A stretch of DNA of 64,000 nucleotides, taken from assembly GCF_008040105.1 (NCBI RefSeq), contig NZ_VRMG01000008.1:310001-374000 (forward strand). Direction: 5' to 3'. Positions 58,947-64,000 of the stretch are shown one piece after another. The first letter of the stretch is position 1; the number at the start of each line of letters is the position of its first letter. Position numbers and translations under genes: made by a program. This stretch comes from Lacisediminihabitans profunda (GTDB lineage Bacteria; Actinomycetota; Actinomycetes; Actinomycetales; Microbacteriaceae). Under the pieces are notes generated by a model that saw only the letters and a program-made list of their open reading frames with translations, searched no databases and was not told the origin of the DNA.

Positions 58947-59911
58947 GAGACCGACAGGCCCGGCGCGGTACCGAGCTCGGCGCGCAGACGCGAGAGCCGA
59001 GCATAGGCGGAATCCCGGTGAGCGAGCAGCTCCTGCTGCTGCGCGGGGTCGATGGCGAGATATCCCCCGCCAGATTTGATACCGAGGTGGCCGGATTCGA
59101 CGAGTTCGGCGAGGGACCGGGGAGCGGCCAGCCGGTCGCCGTATTCCGCCTGCAGCGACTCATAGGAGGAGTTGTAGACGTCGAGGCCCGCCATGTCGGC
59201 GATCGCGAACGGACCGAACAGGGCCAGACGAAAGCCAAAGGCGTTCGAGACGACCAGGTCGACCTGCTCAGCGGTCGCCAGACCCTCCTCCACCATGAGC
59301 GCCGCCTCCTTGAACAGGGCGAATTGCAGGCGGTTGGCAACGAAGCCGGGTGAGTCCGACACCCGGGCGGGAACCTTTCCTGCCCGCCGGAGGAGGTGCT
59401 CGATGCGGTCCACGACCTCCGGGTCGGTGTGCTCCGGTGCGATGAGCTCGACGCCCGGGATGAACGGGGCCGGGTTCATCCAGTGCACGCCGAGAAAGCG
59501 CGCGGGCAGGGTGACCGACCGCGCGAGCTCGCTGATCGGGATGGCCGAAGTGTTCGACCCGATGATGGTGTCGGCTCGTGCTGCCGCGGAGATGCGGCGG
59601 AGCACGTCTGCCTTGATCGCGCGGACCTCTGGCACCGCCTCCGTGACGTAGTCGACGTCGGCCACGGCATCCTCGAGAGAGGCTGCGGGGCGCAGCCCGG
59701 CCCGGATGGTGTCCGTCGCGTCGGCGGGAAACAGTCCGGCGGCCTCGAAGGCCGCAGCCTGCTCGGTGAGTCGATCGTACGATCGAGCCGCCGTCTCGGC
59801 GTCCAGGTCGCCGAGCACGACCTGGCAGCCGGCGAGCGCCAGCACCTGCGCGATACCACCGCCCATGTAGCCCGACCCGATCACGGCCACGGTCTGCACT
59901 GTCGACACCAT
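58943..59911 (-). CDS. 3-Hydroxyacyl-CoA dehydrogenase family protein (hydroxyacid dehydrogenase)
   Basis: The 322-residue protein has VAVIGSGYMGGGIAQVLALAG near 9, SNTSAIPISELA near 128, GVHWMNPAPFIPGVELI near 148 and SPGFVANRLQFALFKEAALMVEEG near 195. These are the family marks of 3-hydroxyacyl-CoA dehydrogenases and their non-CoA relatives such as L-carnitine dehydrogenase and FHMPC dehydrogenase. It overlaps the kinase gene by 4 bp and is followed upstream by a hotdog thioesterase and a BKACE. That trio is reminiscent of carnitine degradation genes, so oxidation of a 3-hydroxy acid to a 3-keto acid is likely. Confidence 0.85.
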   Translation of the reverse strand: MVSTVQTVAVIGSGYMGGGIAQVLALAGCQVVLGDLDAETAARSYDRLTEQAAAFEAAGLFPADATDTIRAGLRPAASLEDAVADVDYVTEAVPEVRAIKADVLRRISAAARADTIIGSNTSAIPISELARSVTLPARFLGVHWMNPAPFIPGVELIAPEHTDPEVVDRIEHLLRRAGKVPARVSDSPGFVANRLQFALFKEAALMVEEGLATAEQVDLVVSNAFGFRLALFGPFAIADMAGLDVYNSSYESLQAEYGDRLAAPRSLAELVESGHLGIKSGGGYLAIDPAQQQELLAHRDSAYARLSRLRAELGTAPGLSVS

Positions 59912-59939
59912 TGTCAGTTGACTTCCTTCTCGGCGGGTC

Positions 59940-60413
59940 TCACCGATAGTCGTTGGGTGCTGCGAGGTACTCCTCGAGCACAGTTCGCTCGCGACCGGAG
60001 AATCGATGCGCGGTTCTCGTCTCCACCTCGCGCACGGCCTGGGTCGCCTCGGCGAGCAGGTAGACGGTGTCGTCGATCTCATCAGTGAGCCGGAAGCTCA
60101 GGTCGATGCTGCTCGACCCGATGCGAGAGATCCACACCGTGGCGAGGATCTCCTGCCGGTGATAGGGCAGTTCGTTCACGTATTCGATGCGCTGACCCGC
60201 GGTGATCGTGAAGCAACCCGGATCGAGGCGAGCAAGAATGGGCTGCTCCCCCGGCGTGTACGTATCCGGTCGCTCGGGCAACCCGAAGAGGCGGATGCGA
60301 GCCTCCTCGAGATAACGCACCCACGTCACGTTGTTGACATGACCATAGCCGTCAGTGTCCGCCCAGCGCAGTTGCAGGCGGACACCGACGGAGTTGTCAG
60401 GCGAAGCCGACAC
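59940..60413 (-). CDS. Hotdog-fold acyl-CoA thioesterase
   Basis: The 157-residue protein is a single hotdog domain of the 4-hydroxybenzoyl-CoA thioesterase type: LQLRWADTDGYGHVNNVTWVRYLEEARIRLF near 14-45, which includes the catalytic Asp19 in WADTD, then HRQEILATVWISRIGSSSIDL and a C-terminal helix. Such enzymes release acyl groups from CoA. In carnitine breakdown a thioesterase of this kind acts after BKACE. The gene overlaps the HpcH/HpaI aldolase by 17 bp. Substrate unknown. Confidence 0.87.
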   Translation of the reverse strand: MSASPDNSVGVRLQLRWADTDGYGHVNNVTWVRYLEEARIRLFGLPERPDTYTPGEQPILARLDPGCFTITAGQRIEYVNELPYHRQEILATVWISRIGSSSIDLSFRLTDEIDDTVYLLAEATQAVREVETRTAHRFSGRERTVLEEYLAAPNDYR

Positions 60414-61182
60414 TTCGCCCTGCTTTCACCGCAGCGGCTGCCGCCGTGGCGAAAAGAGTGGTGTCATTGCTCTGCACGAGGAACGTGTAGCCCTGGTCCA
60501 CCGCGCTCTGCACCGCCTCTCGCGTCACCCCGGCGGGGTTGCCCACGGGGAGGCCCGCTGCCTTCGCCGCCCGGATGACGCCCTGCGTCAGCTCGTTCAT
60601 CTCGGGGCCACCCTGGGGCTTACCCACACTGTTCGACATGTCGTTCGTGCCGATGAAGAGCGCGTCGACGCCCCGGACCGCCGCAATCGCCGCAGCATTC
60701 GCGGCGCCTTCGCCGCTCTCGATCTGCGGCATGAAGACGACCTCTTCTTGGCCGAAACGCAGGTATTCCGTTTGCGGCATAAGCCCCCAGTCGCCTGCGC
60801 GACTCGTGGAGCCGACCCCACGGAGCCCCCACGGTTCGAAGCGAACGGCGCGCACCCCCGCCTCGGCCTGTTCGACCGTGTCGACGTGCGGAAGCATGAT
60901 GCCCTCCGCTCCGGCGTCGAGGATACGCTGCACCCAGCCGCCCGCGAGCCCCGGCACCCTGACCACACTGGAGACGCCGAGCGCCCGGGCGACGCCGATG
61001 TGCCGCGAAGCGGTCTCGAGGTCCATCGGTGAGTGCTCGAGGTCGATGACGATGAAGTCGAAACCGGCGATGGCGATGAGCTCCACGGTCTCTTGGGAGG
61101 GCAGCTTCACGAAGGTGCCGAGAGCGGGACCCTCGGTGCGCGCCAGCGCCGCTCGAAGCAGACTTCTGCGGGGTTCGCTCAT
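60397..61182 (-). CDS. HpcH/HpaI family aldolase
   Basis: The 261-residue class II pyruvate-dependent aldolase has LGTFVKLPSQETVELIAIAGFDFIVIDLEHSPMDLE near 22-55, GIMLPHVDT near 97, MPQIESGEGAANA near 150 with the metal Glu, and LFIGTNDMSNSVG near 175 with the metal Asp. The family cleaves 2-keto-3-deoxy acids to pyruvate and an aldehyde; here it could replace OtnC or act on another C4-C7 acid. The ATG at 61182 overlaps the bicupin stop by 4 bp; a longer frame to 61614 is spurious. Confidence 0.9.
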   Translation of the reverse strand: MSEPRRSLLRAALARTEGPALGTFVKLPSQETVELIAIAGFDFIVIDLEHSPMDLETASRHIGVARALGVSSVVRVPGLAGGWVQRILDAGAEGIMLPHVDTVEQAEAGVRAVRFEPWGLRGVGSTSRAGDWGLMPQTEYLRFGQEEVVFMPQIESGEGAANAAAIAAVRGVDALFIGTNDMSNSVGKPQGGPEMNELTQGVIRAAKAAGLPVGNPAGVTREAVQSAVDQGYTFLVQSNDTTLFATAAAAAVKAGRSVGFA

Positions 61183-62099
61183 TTCGCGGGGTAGTCGTCG
61201 GCGTTGAGCACCCAGCCCTGCGCGGAGAAGTCTTCGCGCGGCGGCGAGAAGATGTCGAGCAGCTGCTGGTGCGGACCGACCCCCTGCGTGGTGTGGATGG
61301 TGGGCGGCGGGATGATCGTGATCGACGGCGTCTCCACCTGGTCGTGCTGGTCTTCCTGCCACTGCGTTGAGTCCGGTCCCCACGGGTAGCGGATGTGGTG
61401 CACGAAGTCGCCCTTGACCGCCATCGAGACCTGCTCGAAGTCGTCGTGGTAGTGCGGGGACAGTTTGAATTTGTCGCGCGGCGCCGGCTCTTCGGCGAGA
61501 AAGTTGATCATCATCGTGGTGGTACGGAAGATGCGACCGAACCGCCCGGGGGCGATCGGGGTGTCGGCCAGTTTGTAGACCCGCAGGCGGAATCCGCCGA
61601 CCGGGTCGGGCCACGGCACGAGCGGCGCGTGACGGGCGTCGGGAATCTCGTAGGCATCCTTGTTGAGCGACTTCTCGACGAGATCCTCCGAGAGCACGGA
61701 GAGGATGCGGATGATCGGACCGTCACCGAGCGCCTCGATCACGCTGTCCCCCGGCGGGATCACGACGAAGGCCTCTTCGTCGACCTCGACGGTCTCTCCC
61801 CCCGCGGTCACCCGGATCGGTGCGCTCTCCGAGTACATGAGCACGGTGTATTCGTCGACCTGGCCGGTGCGCGGGAAGGTGTCCCCCTTCTTGGCATCGG
61901 TCCAGCTGACGATCATGGTCGCCGTGCGGGTGATCCAGGTCTTGCTGCCAAGCTCGCCGGTCTCGGTGACCGGAAGCTTGTGGAACTCGAGCCACTGCGC
62001 CGGCTTCACCGGGGTGGAAGGGTCCACCGGAGCCGCGGTCGGTGCGGCGGCGGGGGTGGCGAGCTGCGATCGGATGTCGTCTTTTGCATACATTGTCAT
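61179..62099 (-). CDS. Bicupin-like protein of unknown function
   Basis: The 306-residue protein has two beta-barrel halves. The N-terminal half has GDTFPRTGQVDEYTVLMYSESAPI and VVIPPGDSVIEAL. The C-terminal half has SPHYHDDFEQVSMAVKGDFVHHIRYPWG near 225 and ITIIPPPTIHTTQGVG near 275, with the HYH-E and late His that would bind one metal, while the first half lacks His ligands. The N-terminal 30 residues are Ala/Pro-rich. It sits between the aldolase (4 bp overlap) and BKACE genes. I cannot assign a reaction; it may be an isomerase or dioxygenase. Confidence 0.72.
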   Translation of the reverse strand: MTMYAKDDIRSQLATPAAAPTAAPVDPSTPVKPAQWLEFHKLPVTETGELGSKTWITRTATMIVSWTDAKKGDTFPRTGQVDEYTVLMYSESAPIRVTAGGETVEVDEEAFVVIPPGDSVIEALGDGPIIRILSVLSEDLVEKSLNKDAYEIPDARHAPLVPWPDPVGGFRLRVYKLADTPIAPGRFGRIFRTTTMMINFLAEEPAPRDKFKLSPHYHDDFEQVSMAVKGDFVHHIRYPWGPDSTQWQEDQHDQVETPSITIIPPPTIHTTQGVGPHQQLLDIFSPPREDFSAQGWVLNADDYPAK

Positions 62100-62122
62100 A
62101 ACGGTGCGATTCCTTCGTTGTT

Positions 62123-63049
62123 CTACAGAGTGGTCGTCTCGCCCTTGAGAGCGAGCAGCTTTCGGGCGTCGGCGGGGGTGGCGATCGTGCGTCCCAGGTC
62201 TTCCACGACGGCGCGGATCTTCTCGACCTGTTGGGCATTACTCGTGGCGAGCTCCCCCTTGCCGATCCAGAGGCTGTCCTCGAGCCCCACGCGCACGTGG
62301 CCGCCGAGCCACGCGCTGTGCGTTCCGAACTGGAACTGGTTGCGCCCCGACGCGAAGGCCGAGAACTGGTAGTCGTCGCCGAACAACTTGTCAGCGATGG
62401 CGACCATGTGGGTCAGGTTTTCGTGGTCGGCACCGATGCCGCCGAGGATGCCGAAGACGCCCTGGATCATGAACGGCGGCTTGGCCAGCCCCTTGTCGAC
62501 GAAATGCGCAAGCGTGTAGAGATGCCCGATGTCGTAGATCTCGTACTCGAAACGCGTTCCGCTCGCCCCGAGATTCGTGAGGATGTACTCGATCTTGTCG
62601 AACGAGTTGATGAACGGGTTCTTGTACGTGTTGAGCACGTACTGCTTCTCCCAGTCGTGCTTCCAGGTGGTCACCTTGTCGGCGATGCCGGAGTAGACGA
62701 AGTTCATCGAGCCCATGTTGAGCGAGGCGAGTTCCGGGCTGAAGCGCTTCGCCCAGGCCAGTCGTTCGTCCATGGTCATCGACGAGGCACCGCCCGTGGT
62801 GATGTTGATGACCACGTCGACCTGGTCGAGGATCGCCGGGATGATCTGCTCGAAGACCTCGGCCTCGAATGCGGGTCGGCCGTCGGGGTGCCGGGCATGG
62901 AGGTGGATGATCGCGGAGCCCGCCTTGGCTGCGCCGACGGCGGCGGCGACAACCTGCGCTGGCGAGAGCGGGATGTGGTCGCTCTGCGACGGCACGTTGA
63001 CGGAGCCGGTGACGGCGGTGCTGATGATGACCTGCTGTGCTTTCAGCAT
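62123..63049 (-). CDS. Beta-keto acid cleavage enzyme (BKACE) family protein
   Basis: The 308-residue TIM-barrel protein has SAIIHLHARHPDGRPAFEAEVF near 45-65, where HLH are the zinc ligands, NITTGGASSMTMDERL near 80, and SLNMGSMNFVYSG near 110. This is BKACE (3-keto-5-aminohexanoate cleavage-like). The enzyme exchanges the keto acid with acetyl-CoA to form acetoacetate and a new acyl-CoA. With the hydroxyacid dehydrogenase and thioesterase two to four genes downstream it forms the set used for carnitine-like compounds. The substrate specificity loops cannot be read for certain. Overlaps the upstream gene by one base. Confidence 0.88.
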   Translation of the reverse strand: MLKAQQVIISTAVTGSVNVPSQSDHIPLSPAQVVAAAVGAAKAGSAIIHLHARHPDGRPAFEAEVFEQIIPAILDQVDVVINITTGGASSMTMDERLAWAKRFSPELASLNMGSMNFVYSGIADKVTTWKHDWEKQYVLNTYKNPFINSFDKIEYILTNLGASGTRFEYEIYDIGHLYTLAHFVDKGLAKPPFMIQGVFGILGGIGADHENLTHMVAIADKLFGDDYQFSAFASGRNQFQFGTHSAWLGGHVRVGLEDSLWIGKGELATSNAQQVEKIRAVVEDLGRTIATPADARKLLALKGETTTL

Positions 63050-63969
63050 CAGGGCTTCTCCTCCAGTCCGAGCAGGTATGCGGTGTTGTGGCAGATCATG
63101 GTGCGGATGTCCTTCTCTGGTACGCCGTGGTCGAGCAGCTGCCCGACGATGAGGATGTAGCCGTCGACCGGCAGCGGATTGGCCTTCTGCCCGAGGTCCG
63201 AGTTGATGACGGTGTGCTCTGGGCCGAACTTCTCGATGTACCCGATGAGTCGTTCAATCGGCCAGCGGGGTGCTTCCACCTGCGGGTGGTACATCGCGAT
63301 CTCGTGTTCGACGAAGGCTCCGAGGTCGATCGCTGCCTGGATCTCCTCGTCGGTGTCCTGCACGATGAAATCCGGGTGCTGCAGCATCATGCGCGTCACC
63401 CCGTTATCTCTGGCTGTCTGGAACAGCGCGAGCATGGATGGTCCGTCGAGGTGGCCGCTGGCGAGGAGTGCGCCGGCCTCGGCGACCTGCTGCGTCACTT
63501 TCACCGTGTCCGCCGAGACGGCGCCGGTGCCATCGAAGATGGAGACCTCGTGCTCGAGCAGGTCGAGCGCGGCGGCGGGGAATCCGTCATCGTGGTTGTG
63601 TGCCTTGAGGTGCTGTGCCGACGACACGGTCGGCGCCCAGACGGCGCGCCCGCCCATGCCGAGGCTCAGCGCCACGGCTGACGGGTTGATTCCGCCCTCT
63701 TCCGTGTTGAGCGCCACTCCGCCATAGACCGGCGTCGGCGACTCCGCCAACTGACTCTCCATGGCGAGCAGGTCCATCACCGTGTTGTGGTGGTGCGACT
63801 TCACGAGGATCGCCCGCATGTTGATGCGCGCGCCGTCCCAGGAGGCGTCGACGTGGTTGAGGCGCCGGGGGAAGGGGCTCGGGCCGGAATGGCAATGCAA
63901 GTCGACGACCCCGTCGAGCACCTTGAGTACGGCGGGGCTTGCTGTCAGCGCATCGTTCGCGACAAACAT
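63049..63969 (-). CDS. DUF6282-like metal-dependent hydrolase-fold protein
   Basis: The 306-residue protein has VDLHCHSGPSPFPRR near 22-37 (HxH metal motif), ILVKSHHHNTVMDL near 55, LLASGHLDGPSM near 168, LQHPDF near 198, and TVINSDLGQKANP near 250. These suggest an amidohydrolase-type barrel of the DUF6282 kind, with no known reaction. It is the first gene visible in the overlapping minus operon; its promoter would lie past the right edge, with AAGGAGG just upstream of the start. It overlaps BKACE by one base. Confidence 0.75.
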   Translation of the reverse strand: MFVANDALTASPAVLKVLDGVVDLHCHSGPSPFPRRLNHVDASWDGARINMRAILVKSHHHNTVMDLLAMESQLAESPTPVYGGVALNTEEGGINPSAVALSLGMGGRAVWAPTVSSAQHLKAHNHDDGFPAAALDLLEHEVSIFDGTGAVSADTVKVTQQVAEAGALLASGHLDGPSMLALFQTARDNGVTRMMLQHPDFIVQDTDEEIQAAIDLGAFVEHEIAMYHPQVEAPRWPIERLIGYIEKFGPEHTVINSDLGQKANPLPVDGYILIVGQLLDHGVPEKDIRTMICHNTAYLLGLEEKP

Positions 63970-64000
63970 GTGAACCTCCTTGTTCGGATTGTGACGTGCA

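Noticed and set aside
58943-63049. Straight call of a carnitine degradation operon
   Set aside because: The dehydrogenase N-terminus does not have the wording I know from L-carnitine dehydrogenases, and no carnitine or betaine transporter is present; only the family set is similar.
1-64000. tRNA, rRNA, CRISPR, insertion sequence, phage or toxin-antitoxin
   Set aside because: No cloverleaf-like blocks, spaced repeats, transposase or integrase motifs or paired small ORFs were seen by eye; a covariance-model search would be decisive.

Overview
The window is a high-GC chromosomal segment from an actinobacterium. GTG starts are frequent, genes are tightly packed with 1-4 bp stop/start overlaps, and there are FCD-type GntR and IclR regulators and lipoprotein binding proteins. 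Gene style and codon use suggest Microbacteriaceae, which is an inference and not a proof. I see no rRNA, tRNA, CRISPR, phage or intact insertion sequence. Family and enzyme names come from motifs and remembered homologues; no database search was run.

Layout. 1-1.4 kb: the 3' end of a GMC oxidoreductase and an SDR. 1.4-1.86 kb: a large imperfect inverted repeat built from eight copies of a 12-mer. 1.9-4.7 kb: an ABC exporter pair with a LolA/RseB-like secreted protein. 4.9-8.9 kb: a polyamine-type ABC importer. 9-10.8 kb: a second ABC-2 exporter. 10.9-15.1 kb: a lipoprotein, an OhrR/OsmC peroxide pair, an MDR reductase, a carboxylesterase and an F420/NADP-type reductase.

15.5-32 kb is the most notable region, apparently a vitamin B6 degradation island (4-pyridoxic acid route, as in Mesorhizobium loti). 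It encodes a pyridoxamine-pyruvate aminotransferase, 4-pyridoxolactonase, pyridoxal 4-dehydrogenase, pyridoxine 4-oxidase, MHPC oxygenase, HMPDC decarboxylase, FHMPC dehydrogenase and 2-(acetamidomethylene)succinate hydrolase. The aminotransferase shares an operon with a BMP-family ABC importer, which I infer to be a B6 uptake system. The 4-pyridoxate dehydrogenase step has no obvious gene. Three operon members (AA_synth/DUF1185, a PEBP-like protein, an amidohydrolase) have no assigned role.

32.4-50.4 kb: an aspartate-type aminotransferase, then a second catabolic cluster of unknown substrate. It holds two tandem-domain CMD proteins, a succinate-semialdehyde dehydrogenase, an FCD regulator, two HIBADH-like dehydrogenases, a PcaC-like CMD, a cupin, an SDR and two metallo-beta-lactamase-fold lactonase-like proteins. 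These are divergent from a branched-chain-amino-acid-type (HAAT) ABC importer with a fused LivM-LivG. An IclR regulator and a thiolase follow. Palindromes of the form TNGTNNNACNA sit in the promoters and link the cluster to the FCD regulator.

50.8-64 kb: an orphan polyamine-type binding protein, an IclR regulator with matching operators on both sides, and an SDR/OtnI-like pair. These face a ten-gene overlapping operon that joins a four-carbon acid sugar module (DenD-, LtnD- and OtnK-like) to a module resembling carnitine degradation (hydroxyacid dehydrogenase, hotdog thioesterase, BKACE). That operon also carries an HpcH/HpaI aldolase and three proteins of unknown function.
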